Positions 19,582-28,313 of a DNA stretch of 64,000 bases are shown here, piece after piece. Below the pieces are notes generated by a model. It saw nothing but the letters and a program-made list of their open reading frames with translations, searched no databases and had not been told where the DNA came from. A program made the position numbers and the translations under genes. Positions within the stretch are counted from its first letter, which is position 1; each line of letters begins with the position of its first letter. Origin of the DNA: Candidatus Rifleibacteriota bacterium (GTDB taxonomy: Bacteria > Muiribacteriota > Ozemobacteria > Ozemobacterales > Ozemobacteraceae); contig JADFZL010000006.1 in the NCBI GenBank assembly GCA_015232575.1, forward strand, positions 241,340 through 305,339, written 5' to 3'.

Positions 19582-19923
19582 TCATTTTTCTTTCTTTTCT
19601 ACACTTCTTCTTTTTGGCTTTGGTTCAGGCAGATCTTTTGCCGTGATTCTAACTAATTCGCTAAACCATTCTCGTTCTTCAAACCTATCTTCAATAAGAA
19701 AATATGGTTTCGCTCCTGAATACGGAGGTGCTTCAACCACATCGCCAATAAATACTCTACCGCCTTCAGTCGGTTTTACGAATACCTGATTATCACAAAT
19801 TAGAATTGCTACTTTTCCATCGCAATAAATTGCATATTCGCCAAACATCTTTTTATAAGTAATTACACCTGTGTTCTCTATCTGCTCAATAACATATTCG
19901 ACAAAACTCTTATCTGATGCCAT
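19582..19923 (-). CDS. TfoX N-terminal-domain protein
   Basis: 113 residues from the ATG at 19923, chosen because the family normally begins MASDKSFVEYV; the frame extends to 19950. YKKMFGEYAIYCDGK, ICDNQVFVKPT and GGRVFIG are the standard TfoX_N blocks. TfoX/Sxy regulates competence in gammaproteobacteria, but stand-alone TfoX_N proteins like this are widespread and have no settled function. The tail is rich in Lys, Pro and Arg. It lies between a radical SAM gene and proS on the same strand. Confidence 0.85.
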   Translation of the reverse strand: MASDKSFVEYVIEQIENTGVITYKKMFGEYAIYCDGKVAILICDNQVFVKPTEGGRVFIGDVVEAPPYSGAKPYFLIEDRFEEREWFSELVRITAKDLPEPKPKRRSVEKKEK

Positions 19924-19971
19924 TTTTTGTCTTTCAGTCCTTTCATTCACTTTTCACATAACGTCAAATTA

Positions 19972-21408
19972 TCAGCATGCCACTGATCTGCTTATCGCTG
20001 ATTTCAATTCTTCGATTGATGTTTGCGAAGCTGACTCAACCTGTTGCCAGGCAAATGTTATCAGATTCAGAAGCTCCCTGTGGGAAAGATGCGCGTTGTA
20101 AGGACTGTTGAAAAGAGCTTCGTTAGTCATGTCAACTGACAAACCATCTCTGATAATTTCAGGCAGATGTGCATCAAGTCCGCTGTTGAACGGATGATTC
20201 GGAAATTCCTTTTCAAGTTCAGTGCCTGGATAAACAGTTACCGGAAAGATGCTGAAAAATGTCATTCCATTTTTTTTAAGCTCAGCGGCAAGGTTTATCG
20301 TTTCGAGCATTTCCTCTATTGTCTCATCTGGAAAGCCAAGCATAAAGAAGCATTTAGTTTTAATAGCATATTTTGAAAGCTCCTTCATTATACTTACGAG
20401 CGCTTCGAGATTGAGGTGTTTTCTGAGATAAGCCTGGCGTTTGCTGCTTCCGGTTTCAACTCCAAATGCTATATAATTCATTCCTGAATCGTATAACTGC
20501 TTCACCATCTCAGGAGTGAGCTGATCTGCTCTTCCAATGCACTGATATTTTATATTCAGCGGACTGACGAGTTCAATAAATTCATTCAGCCACTTTTTAT
20601 CTGCAAAAAATGAATCATCACAGAATCCAATGTCTGTGTACGGAAATCGCTGTCGATGGTACTTTATTTCATCAATAAGTCGCACAGGTGAATATCTTCT
20701 GATTTTGCCTGGCCATAAAACAGGCGTACAACAATATTTACATTTGTATGAACATCCTCTTGAGGAGTTCAGAAAAAGGGTTTTCGGGACATTCATCTTT
20801 TCCTGGTATGAGAAATAAAAATCGTTATTTAATATGGAAAAATCGAGAAAAGGAAGCGAGTCAAGATTTTCTATCGGTTCGCGGCGCGGATTGAGCTTTA
20901 TTCCGTCATTATTTCTGAGAACAAGTCCCGGAATATTCTCGGGATTGCTGTGAGATTCAATTGCCTCAAGCAGTTCGAGAAGCGTGATTTCACCTTCACC
21001 GGTTATTCCGAAATCGAATTTTCCTTCAAGCATCATTTTTTCGGGTTCCATTGTCAGGCATGGTCCACCAGCGACAAATTGAATTTCTCTGTTAACTACT
21101 CTGATTCTTGAAACAAGCTCAAAAGCATTTTTCAGCGAGGCATAATAAAGCGGAATTCCGACAATTGATGCTGCTGAGGAAATAACCCTGGTAACTGTTT
21201 CATCAAGGGAACATCTTTGCGATACTGTGTCGATAAGCTCAACCTCTTTATTGTTGGCTTTCAGCGACGAAACAAGATAGAGAAGATTAAGCGGCGGCTG
21301 AAAACTCAACCTGAGGTTTTCTTCCCATTGCAACGGTGGAGATACAAGAACGATTTTGCTGGCAGTTTTTTCAGGCTGTTGCATTGTCTTTTTCATCAGA
21401 TCTTTCAT
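19972..21408 (-). CDS. B12-binding-type radical SAM protein (paralogue 1)
   Basis: 478 residues, ATG with AAGGAAA upstream. The N-terminal ~170 residues have the cobalamin-binding-type Rossmann fold seen in many radical SAM enzymes, but the DxHxxG ligand motif is not visible (LIDTVSQRC is in its place). The radical SAM motif C219-x3-C223-x2-C226 binds the 4Fe-4S cluster. The C-terminal part (GFPDETIEEMLETI, FPVTVYPGTELE) is shared closely with the protein at 24659-26071, which is a clear paralogue. The upstream neighbour is a carrier-type transporter. The substrate is unknown; such enzymes methylate or rearrange tetrapyrroles, lipids, antibiotics or peptides. Confidence 0.85.
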   Translation of the reverse strand: MKDLMKKTMQQPEKTASKIVLVSPPLQWEENLRLSFQPPLNLLYLVSSLKANNKEVELIDTVSQRCSLDETVTRVISSAASIVGIPLYYASLKNAFELVSRIRVVNREIQFVAGGPCLTMEPEKMMLEGKFDFGITGEGEITLLELLEAIESHSNPENIPGLVLRNNDGIKLNPRREPIENLDSLPFLDFSILNNDFYFSYQEKMNVPKTLFLNSSRGCSYKCKYCCTPVLWPGKIRRYSPVRLIDEIKYHRQRFPYTDIGFCDDSFFADKKWLNEFIELVSPLNIKYQCIGRADQLTPEMVKQLYDSGMNYIAFGVETGSSKRQAYLRKHLNLEALVSIMKELSKYAIKTKCFFMLGFPDETIEEMLETINLAAELKKNGMTFFSIFPVTVYPGTELEKEFPNHPFNSGLDAHLPEIIRDGLSVDMTNEALFNSPYNAHLSHRELLNLITFAWQQVESASQTSIEELKSAISRSVAC

Positions 21409-21504
21409 TTTTATTTCCTTAGTAGATCAAACATTAACATAGGAGTCATTTAAGCTCCAAAAGTAATAATCCAAGTTTGCCCCCTTATTTAAGTTATTGT
21501 GTAA

Positions 21505-22785
21505 TTAGTTTAATTTCAGTTTATTCTCTTCCTGGTCTGCCTCAGATTTGCTTTTCCTGAATTCCATGCCAAGCATATATACAGCATACCACCATGCTAT
21601 TGATAGCGGAATGCCGACCATTGCAACACCCTTTGAGCTGAAAGCTAGAAAATTTTTGCCGGTCAGAAAAAGCAGCAGAAGTCCGGAAGCTCCACTGACA
21701 AAACGATACACAAATACTTCAATGTATGCTTTAACCCTGTAAACAACTTCACGCGGTGCAACAGTGTAAACTGCTTCCTTACCAGATCGGTGCAGGGTGA
21801 ATCTGACAGTGTCTCCAAGACAATCGGCGATTACTATGCTTATGAGCACCGGAAAAACAGCGAAAGCTGCGAATCCGCCGATGCTGAAAACCGCACATGA
21901 TGCCATGGCACCAGCTATCCCGACTTTTTCAAATACCCATGAAGTTGTCAAAACGCTGACAAGAAATGCAAGAATATTTGTAATCATGAAAAATCCGGAA
22001 AAAGCCTGCGTCATTTCCTCAGTGCCAGGATAAGCCAGCGATGTTTCCAAACTCAGAATATATGTCATGAGATTCGGTACCAGACATTCAAAACATATTG
22101 CTATGGTAAGCAGCGACAAAAGCCGTGAACTTACGATCATTCGTCCGACTTCGATAAACTGCGATAAATCTTTTATTTCTCTGACCGCTTCCTCTTTGTT
22201 TTTCTTTTTCGAGTGACCATTCTGAACAGCCCATTTATCAAGGAAATGAAAAACAGGCAAAATTGCTGCAAAAGTAAGGCAGGCAAGAAGCAACATGTTC
22301 GTTGTTCCAATGCGCTGTACAAAAAACGTGCTGAGTGTTGATCCGAAAATTGCACCCAGCGAAGCAGCAGAGGCTATAAAGCCGAATGTAGACTTCGCTC
22401 CTTCAAAAGTGAATATGTCGTCTATGCTTGTCCAGAATATGGTTGCAGCAAGTATTACAAAAATATCAAGCCATACCGAAAAGAGAAACGAAACCCAGCC
22501 GATTGTACTGGCATAAACTGCTGCAAAAAGCCAGATAAACATGCTCGAAAGCAATACGATCAGTGTACCACCGATTATCTGCCTTCTGGGAAGATGTGCA
22601 AAACTTCCGTATATCCAGACCACCAAAGCAGTTGTGAGAGCATTACTCATAAAAGCGTAAGGCAATATTTCCGAGCCAAGATTCTTCATCAGGAAAGCGC
22701 CGCGGATCGGCATTAGAAAATATACGGCACACATGGTCAGAAAATACCAGGCAAAAGCCAGCACTACAGGGTAACTTTGAAACAA
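21505..22785 (-). CDS. ATP/ADP-carrier-like (NTT/MFS-type) membrane transporter
   Basis: 426 residues from a TTG at 22785 preceded by GGAGG five bases upstream. About ten to twelve hydrophobic segments span the protein. The arrangement MPIRGAFLMKNLG near residue 25 and FWTSIDDIFTFEGAKSTFGFIASAASLGAIFGS around 118-150 resembles nucleotide-carrier (TLC/NTT)-like bacterial proteins of the MFS clan. A short Lys-rich loop lies near residue 195. Substrate cannot be told from sequence. It lies 96 bp upstream of the radical SAM gene on the same strand, which suggests a shared transcript. Confidence 0.7.
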   Translation of the reverse strand: MFQSYPVVLAFAWYFLTMCAVYFLMPIRGAFLMKNLGSEILPYAFMSNALTTALVVWIYGSFAHLPRRQIIGGTLIVLLSSMFIWLFAAVYASTIGWVSFLFSVWLDIFVILAATIFWTSIDDIFTFEGAKSTFGFIASAASLGAIFGSTLSTFFVQRIGTTNMLLLACLTFAAILPVFHFLDKWAVQNGHSKKKNKEEAVREIKDLSQFIEVGRMIVSSRLLSLLTIAICFECLVPNLMTYILSLETSLAYPGTEEMTQAFSGFFMITNILAFLVSVLTTSWVFEKVGIAGAMASCAVFSIGGFAAFAVFPVLISIVIADCLGDTVRFTLHRSGKEAVYTVAPREVVYRVKAYIEVFVYRFVSGASGLLLLFLTGKNFLAFSSKGVAMVGIPLSIAWWYAVYMLGMEFRKSKSEADQEENKLKLN

Positions 22786-22870
22786 ATTTTCCTCCCCGCT
22801 ATCTCATCTGAAAGTTTTTTCGTTACTGTTTAAACAAATATTGCGTTAGTACAAAAGCAAAAGAAAGCGA

Positions 22871-23011
22871 TTTTAACCACGGAATTACACGGAAGTTCGC
22901 GGAAGTTCTAATTTGAAAAACATGTCGTGTGAGTGTGTTAAGTGATTATGCAAATGATTATATTTTCCCCTTCTAAAATTCCGTGTTATTCCGTGTATTC
23001 CGTGGTTAAAA
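22871..23011. repeat. Inverted repeat built of CACGGA units
   Basis: TTTTAACCACGGA (22871-22883) is the exact inverse of TCCGTGGTTAAAA (22999-23011). Each arm also carries further ACGGAA/TTCCGTG units (ACACGGAAGTTCGCGGAAG on the left; CCGTGTTATTCCGTGTATT on the right), so the whole 141 bp can fold on itself. It occupies most of the 22786-23129 interval between two minus-strand genes. It resembles repeats of similar unit seen in other bacterial genomes, but is unrelated to the MITE-like family in this window. Confidence 0.75.
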
Positions 23012-23058
23012 ACCAGTTTCATTTAGTTTATCAGTTAATAACACATACACTAGATTTC

Positions 23059-23100
23059 GCAGGTAATATCAATTTTGAACAACAAATTGAGATTACCCGC
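23059..23100. repeat. Short hairpin repeat, also present near 43768
   Basis: GCAGGTAATATCAATTT (23059-23075) pairs with AAATTGAGATTACCCGC (23084-23100). The right arm plus AAAAT recurs at 43768-43789 with one change, so this is a dispersed element and not a chance hairpin. It lies 30 bp from the 3' end of the radical SAM gene at 23130 and could act in transcript ending. Confidence 0.6.
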
Positions 23101-23129
23101 AAAATAAGTGTAAGTTGGAAGCATTAGTG

Positions 23130-24395
23130 TTATGCTAATTCCGCGGCATTGATTTTGTCGAAGTGCTTCAGACAAGCATCTATGAAGTTCATGTTGTCAT
23201 TGCAGCCGATATATTTTTTCAGATAGTCGCTCAGATGAATGTTTTCCTTTTTGCTGAGTGAAATAAGTTTTTTTACCACGCTGACTCTTATTTCGAGAGG
23301 GTGTGGGAGAACTTGTTTTTTTCTTTCTTCCCAGAGGCTGTTATTGACAATTTCAAGCGCAGCAGTGACGTATTCTGGTTTTCTGTGCAGGTAATACTGA
23401 ACAAGCTGCTGATAAAGTTTGAAGGTTGTTGCCTGGTCGTCGTGAGGTCTGTTCTGCCAGAAATCCCAGGATGAATCTTTGTCTATGCGTGCGAACAACG
23501 CGGTGTAGAGATCTTCCGTCATTTCGGGAAAATTGGAGAGAATCCTGAACAGAGTGCTCATCAGGGGCGGCTCCCAGTAGTAGGGGTCATTTTTCCCTCT
23601 TGCTATCAGAAATTCGTGAAGGGTATTCGGAAGCAGGCAAACTGGCTGTAGCTCGACTCTAAAGCGCTCGCCGTTGCTCCATTCCTTGAGTTTATTTATT
23701 GTGTTCACACAGTCCAGGTATGCTTCCTCTTCGGTCATCAGAGGGCCTTTTACTAACACATAACCTTTGGAAATACCGCCTTTGTCTCTAATAATCTGAA
23801 GACTTGATCTCATTTCCTCAAGAGAGTCAGGCTTGTTGTAAAGTGATCTGACCTGGGCATTTGCTGATTCGACTCCGAGGGTGACTTCAAGTTCGACTGG
23901 TGCAAGAAACTTGATTGCTTTTCCGAGGTAGTCAGTTGTACGATTATCTTTCATTACATCAATTCCGTTGGTTTCAACAACAAGTTTCTTGAAACCAAGA
24001 GATTTTGCGAGCTCGAAAATTCGCTGCCTGACATTTGGCGTAACTTCTGCATCGTTAAAGAAAAGACCGTCATTATAGACATGGAAAGATGTAAGTTTGT
24101 AATCGTGACTGTCATTGAACTTCTTTATCAAGTCTTCCGCTACTGCAAGCTGGGCATAGAAGTCTTCATCATTTATTTCACGTCTCAAGGCAGTGTTTTT
24201 TGTTCCACACATTGTACAACCGCCTGTTTTAATAGACCATTCGCAGCCTCTGTTTGCAAGATAGACAACTGCCCTGAAAATAGTCTCACCACGGTAGTGG
24301 TCAAAATAAAAATTGACACTTCTCGGCTTTGTGGAATCCTTCAGATCGAAGACGAAATTTTGGACATCGTTTGTTGAAAGCATATCATTCCCCAT
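23130..24395 (-). CDS. Radical SAM protein, RaSEA/TIGR01210-like
   Basis: 421 residues; the ATG at 24383 has GGGGA upstream and may be the true start. The cluster motif is C51-x8-C60-x2-C63 in NRGCEWSIKTGGCTMCG, the arrangement of the archaeosine-synthase radical SAM subunit (RaSEA, TIGR01210) family. ELEVTLGVESANAQVR near residue 180 matches the SAM-binding barrel strand of that family. Bacterial members have no agreed function; tRNA or small-molecule modification is plausible. It lies on the opposite strand to the radical SAM gene at 24659, with divergent starts. Confidence 0.8.
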   Translation of the reverse strand: MGNDMLSTNDVQNFVFDLKDSTKPRSVNFYFDHYRGETIFRAVVYLANRGCEWSIKTGGCTMCGTKNTALRREINDEDFYAQLAVAEDLIKKFNDSHDYKLTSFHVYNDGLFFNDAEVTPNVRQRIFELAKSLGFKKLVVETNGIDVMKDNRTTDYLGKAIKFLAPVELEVTLGVESANAQVRSLYNKPDSLEEMRSSLQIIRDKGGISKGYVLVKGPLMTEEEAYLDCVNTINKLKEWSNGERFRVELQPVCLLPNTLHEFLIARGKNDPYYWEPPLMSTLFRILSNFPEMTEDLYTALFARIDKDSSWDFWQNRPHDDQATTFKLYQQLVQYYLHRKPEYVTAALEIVNNSLWEERKKQVLPHPLEIRVSVVKKLISLSKKENIHLSDYLKKYIGCNDNMNFIDACLKHFDKINAAELA

Positions 24396-24594
24396 TTTTT
24401 ATGATTTTTGGAATTTAGTCTATTAGCCGTCGTAATTGCCCCTGATTATTGATTAATTTAGGATATTATACCTCATCGGAGAAAAAAAGTTTTATTTTTT
24501 GAATAATCAATTACTACAATTTTCAGGACTTTTCAAATTTACAGAATAATAACAGATCGCGGCACACCATTGCATGTTTTGCTGTTTGTCAGGT

Positions 24595-24623
24595 TTGCAT
24601 TTTGCTGTGCACTGAGCTATAAT
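24595..24623 (+). promoter_or_regulatory. Strong promoter for the second B12-type radical SAM gene
   Basis: TTGCAT (24595-24600), 17-bp spacer, perfect TATAAT (24618-24623). Transcription would begin near 24630, which rules out the TTG at 24623 as the translation start and supports the ATG at 24659. Confidence 0.65.
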
Positions 24624-24658
24624 TGAAAGATAAAGCACTACCGGGGACAGAAACATTT

Positions 24659-26071
24659 ATGGACTTGAATACAGACATTTTATTCGCAGCAACCCCGCTT
24701 GCCTGGGGTCAGGAGTTCAGAGCAGATATAAAACCACCGCTTAATCTCATTTATCTTGCCAGTTACCTTGCAAGCAAAGGGTTCAAAACGGTAGTACATG
24801 ACGTAATTTCCAGCCGATATTCGTTTGAAAAAACTCTTGAACTGATCAGGAATCATAAGCCGATATTTCTTGGAATTCCGTTTTATCAGGCGACATTGAA
24901 TACTGCAACCGCACTCTGCAAGGCTGTAAAACAGATTCTTCCGGAAACGATAATTCTGGCTGGCGGCGCGATAGCCTCGACAAGTCCCGAAAGTCTTTTA
25001 GAATATCCTGAAATAGACATCTGCGTGATCGGTGAAGGTGAACTGACAGTAGAGGATTTGCTGAACACCTGGCACAAAACCGGCTCTGATTTTTTTGAAA
25101 CTGTTCCGGGTTTGATGCTGAAAAAGCATGGCAGCAAAATAACAACACCCAGTCGCAGACACATCGAAAACCTTGATCTTCTGCCGTTTCTAGATTTCAA
25201 ATTAATTGATATAGACTGGTATTTCAATTATCAGAGTTCGGTCAACATGTCTCAGTGGTTGTTTTTAACAACTTCCCGCGGTTGCACTGCAAAGTGTACA
25301 TACTGTGCAACTCCGGTTATATGGCCTGGTTCAATGAGGCGACAATCGGTTAAACGCCTCTCCGAAGAAATACTGCATCAGAGAAAGTTCTTTCCAGAGG
25401 CAAGTTTCGGCTTTATGGATGATTCGTTTTTTTCTGATAAAAACTGGCTTTCAGAGTTTTTCCATGCGGCAAAAGCTCTGAAACTGCGCTACTGCTGCAT
25501 TGGACGCGCCGATCACCTTACAAACGGAGATGTGAAGTGTCTGGCTGAAACCGGCTGCATATACGTCGGACTTGGCATTGAAACCGGAAATCAGCTCAGG
25601 CAGAAAAAACTGAGAAAACATCTGAATCTCGACAAAGTTCGCTCTGCTGTAACAATGCTTGCAGCAGAGAAAATCTTCTGCAAATGCTTTTTCATGCTTG
25701 GCTTTCCAGATGAAGCCCCTCAGGAAATGCTTGAAACAATTAATTTCGCTGTTGAGCTCAAAAAACTCGGAATGGACGAGTGCAATTTTTTTCCGGTATC
25801 TGTTTACCCGGGCACAGAGCTTGCCGTAAATTTTTCAAATAACACAAACTCCTCTGCCATATACCGCAGCTCAATTGATGAAAACCACTACGCCGCTGAA
25901 AAAATCAACGAAACTACTGCTGAAGCAAGGCTTCTGAGATATGCCAACATTCCGGTCGGAAATGTTAACAAATATTTCACAACCGCCCGCATACTTGAAA
26001 TTGTCAAACTGGCGTATAAAAAAGTGGAAATCGCAGAAATAGTTACACTGAGCGAACTTAAACAAGTCTGA
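24659..26071 (+). CDS. B12-binding-type radical SAM protein (paralogue 2)
   Basis: 470 residues from the ATG at 24659 (see promoter). The C209-x3-C213-x2-C216 motif is in TSRGCTAKCTYC. The whole protein aligns by eye with the one at 19972-21408: PPLNLIYLASYL, IPFYQATL, GEGELT, NLDLLPFLDF, TPVIWPGSMRR, FMDDSFFSDKNWL, CIGRADHLT, RKHLNLDKV and FMLGFPDE all have counterparts. As in that copy, the DxHxxG cobalamin ligand is missing (VVHDVISSRYS), so B12 binding is doubtful. Two divergent copies within 5 kb suggest an old local duplication around the RaSEA-like gene, with different substrates or sequential steps. Confidence 0.85.
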   Translation: MDLNTDILFAATPLAWGQEFRADIKPPLNLIYLASYLASKGFKTVVHDVISSRYSFEKTLELIRNHKPIFLGIPFYQATLNTATALCKAVKQILPETIILAGGAIASTSPESLLEYPEIDICVIGEGELTVEDLLNTWHKTGSDFFETVPGLMLKKHGSKITTPSRRHIENLDLLPFLDFKLIDIDWYFNYQSSVNMSQWLFLTTSRGCTAKCTYCATPVIWPGSMRRQSVKRLSEEILHQRKFFPEASFGFMDDSFFSDKNWLSEFFHAAKALKLRYCCIGRADHLTNGDVKCLAETGCIYVGLGIETGNQLRQKKLRKHLNLDKVRSAVTMLAAEKIFCKCFFMLGFPDEAPQEMLETINFAVELKKLGMDECNFFPVSVYPGTELAVNFSNNTNSSAIYRSSIDENHYAAEKINETTAEARLLRYANIPVGNVNKYFTTARILEIVKLAYKKVEIAEIVTLSELKQV

Positions 26072-26104
26072 TTATTTGCAGCCAATTGAACTGAATACAA
26101 GGTT

Positions 26105-26500
26105 TCAAGGGTTAATAGGATCTGGAGAATAGCTTGCCCAGGCATCTGGTGATTCCCACACCTTAACACGTTTTATGATCAGTTTTCGCTGAGCAGTGTA
26201 ATCTGAGAGCCTTGTAGTCATTTCCCTGAAAAAGAATGCGGCCAGATTTTCTGAAGAGGGGTTAATTTTATCAAACGGAGGAATTTCATTAAGATTTTTA
26301 TGATCCAGTATCTCTGTTATTTCCTTCAGCGGCTTTTTCAGATCTCCGAAGTCTATCGATAAACCCAGTTCATCAACGTCTGGAGTCTGAATTGTCAAAG
26401 AAACAAGAAAACGATGCCCATGAAGTTTTTCACATTTTCCCTTATAATTTCTCAGGAAATGTGCCGAATCGAAATGATATCTAACCTGCGCCTGATACAT
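26105..26500 (-). CDS. PTPS-family enzyme with CExxHGH motif (QueD-like, probable FolB substitute)
   Basis: 131 residues from the ATG at 26500, which has AAGGAG seven bases upstream inside the end of folC. Zinc ligands His14, His27 and His29 and the active-site motif CEKLHGH (23-29) are present; DHKNLNE and SSENLAA also match the family. QueD has CxxxHGH and the folate-type PTPS-III has a Glu in the second position; proteins with CExxHGH are described as able to serve both queuosine and folate synthesis. The gene closes a folP-folK-folC operon that has no folB, so it probably makes 6-hydroxymethyl-dihydropterin in place of dihydroneopterin aldolase. Confidence 0.85.
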   Translation of the reverse strand: MYQAQVRYHFDSAHFLRNYKGKCEKLHGHRFLVSLTIQTPDVDELGLSIDFGDLKKPLKEITEILDHKNLNEIPPFDKINPSSENLAAFFFREMTTRLSDYTAQRKLIIKRVKVWESPDAWASYSPDPINP

Positions 26501-27818
26501 TTTCTTCTCCTTTTCCAAATACTTTTAATGTTTCTCCAACCACGTGCAATGATCCTGTAACACAAATCACCTCATTCTTTCTGACAAGTTCAAATACCTG
26601 TTTTACAGCATCTACAACATCAGATGACAGATAACATTCTTTTTCATGCTGCCTGACAATCTCAGATAATTTATCAGCCGCCATTGCCCTTGGATGTCCT
26701 GAAGACGTTACAACATAAGCTTTTGCAACCGGATTAAGTTCCTGAATTATGCCTCTGATATCCTTGTCACCGGCAATTCCGATCACAAAGATTATCTCTG
26801 CATTGTCAAAAACATGCAGAAGTGTTTTTCGCAGACATCCGGCAGAATATGGATTATGAGCTCCATCAACAACCAGGTGGGGATCATCTGCCAGAAGCTG
26901 AAATCGCCCGGGCCAGCGAACATTGAAAAGCCCTTTCGAAAGAGATGTACTGGAAACAGTAATTCCCTGATTCTGCAAAACTTCAATTACTTTTACTGCA
27001 ACAGAGGCATTTTCAATTTGATGTTCGCCCGGAAGAGGAATTCGAAATTTTTGATTTTCACCCAAATATGAAGCAGAAAAAGATGTTCCATGTGAGTTCA
27101 TGAATTGTCCGCCGGGCAGTTTATTCAGACAGACAGGAAAATACTGAGCATCAAGTTCAGCACATTTTGACGTTAAAACATCAGTTATTTCAGAATTTTG
27201 AGGAGCAGACACGAGAATTCCATTTTTCTTTATTATTCCGGCTTTTTCCAGGGCTATTTCAGCAGCAGTATTGCCAAGAACCGAAGTGTGATCAAGACTT
27301 ATTGAAGTAATCACAGAAACAAGCGGAACAATGACATTTGTCGCATCATGCTTTCCGCCAAGACCAGCTTCAATAACTGCAATATGAACCTCTTTTCTTG
27401 CAAAATACAGAAAGGTCAAAGCCGTCAGAGCTTCAAAGTGAGTTAAAGTTTTATTACCGGATGATTTGACTGCAAAACGTATATAACTTGTCATTTCAGC
27501 GAAATCATTCCGTGATATCATCTCTCCATCAATAACAATGCGTTCCCGGATAATATTAAGATGCGGCGATGTGTACAAACCTGTCTTTTTTCCGGAATGA
27601 CTTAAAATAGAGGCAATCATGGCTGCTGTAGAACCTTTTCCCTTTGTTCCCGCAATATGAATTGTGGAAATTTTTCTCTCAGGACGTCCAAGTAAATGCA
27701 AGATTTCATCTATTGATTCAAGAGAGAAATGCCCGGTTGTATTTCCAAAATCTGGAAGATTTTCATTGTTTGCAAGATCTTCAAAGAATCTGATGGCATC
27801 GTTGTAATTAAAAGTCAC
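26481..27818 (-). CDS. folC: Folylpolyglutamate/dihydrofolate synthase
   Basis: 445 residues from a GTG at 27818 that lies 3 bp after the folK stop. The Mur-ligase P-loop HIAGTKGKGSTAAM (residues ~53-66), THFEALTALTF, and GLGGKHDATNV are standard FolC blocks; the C-terminal half carries VDGAHNPYSA. It adds glutamate to dihydropteroate and to tetrahydrofolate in the cytoplasm. Third gene of the folate operon, and its last codons overlap the start of the PTPS gene. Confidence 0.95.
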   Translation of the reverse strand: MTFNYNDAIRFFEDLANNENLPDFGNTTGHFSLESIDEILHLLGRPERKISTIHIAGTKGKGSTAAMIASILSHSGKKTGLYTSPHLNIIRERIVIDGEMISRNDFAEMTSYIRFAVKSSGNKTLTHFEALTALTFLYFARKEVHIAVIEAGLGGKHDATNVIVPLVSVITSISLDHTSVLGNTAAEIALEKAGIIKKNGILVSAPQNSEITDVLTSKCAELDAQYFPVCLNKLPGGQFMNSHGTSFSASYLGENQKFRIPLPGEHQIENASVAVKVIEVLQNQGITVSSTSLSKGLFNVRWPGRFQLLADDPHLVVDGAHNPYSAGCLRKTLLHVFDNAEIIFVIGIAGDKDIRGIIQELNPVAKAYVVTSSGHPRAMAADKLSEIVRQHEKECYLSSDVVDAVKQVFELVRKNEVICVTGSLHVVGETLKVFGKGEENVSGAG

Positions 27819-27821
27819 TTT

Positions 27822-28310
27822 TCATTCCAGCTTTCTTATCATTGATTCGAGCACGTTCTGCGGAAAAGCGTCAACAAGAGTTTTAACAGACACTTTTGAA
27901 ACTGGGTGAACAAAATCAGAAGCGATTTCGGCGAGTGGTACAAGTACAAATAGCCGTTCAGCGATATGCGGGTGCGGAACTTCAAGGTTAGGAGAGGAAA
28001 TTATCTTGTCACCATAAAAAAGAATGTCTATGTCAAGTGTGCGAGGGCCCCAGCGTAAAGTTCTGATTCGGCCGAGTTCTTTTTCGATTCCAAGAATGAA
28101 ATCCAGCAGTTCGTACGGGCTCAGTTCAGTATGGCCAGAGCAGGCAATATTCAAAAATACAGGCTGATCGGTAACTCCAACTGGTGCCGTCTCATAAAAC
28201 GAAGAAATGCAGATATTTTCAACATGCTGATTCAGTAATCTCAAAGCACTGCGTATATTTTCATCGCGATTTCCCAGATTTGAGCCTAATCCCAGAAATA
28301 TTTTGACCAT
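27822..28310 (-). CDS. folK: Hydroxymethyl-dihydropterin pyrophosphokinase
   Basis: 162 residues, usual length. LGLGSNLGNRDENI at the N-terminus, ETAPVGVTDQPVFLN, and GPRTLDIDILFYGD with VPHPHIAERLFVL are the textbook HPPK blocks; the two Asp of LDIDI bind Mg-ATP. It pyrophosphorylates 6-hydroxymethyl-dihydropterin, the product expected from the PTPS-type enzyme at the end of the operon, and hands it to FolP encoded 3 bp upstream. Confidence 0.97.
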   Translation of the reverse strand: MVKIFLGLGSNLGNRDENIRSALRLLNQHVENICISSFYETAPVGVTDQPVFLNIACSGHTELSPYELLDFILGIEKELGRIRTLRWGPRTLDIDILFYGDKIISSPNLEVPHPHIAERLFVLVPLAEIASDFVHPVSKVSVKTLVDAFPQNVLESMIRKLE

Positions 28311-28313
28311 GAT

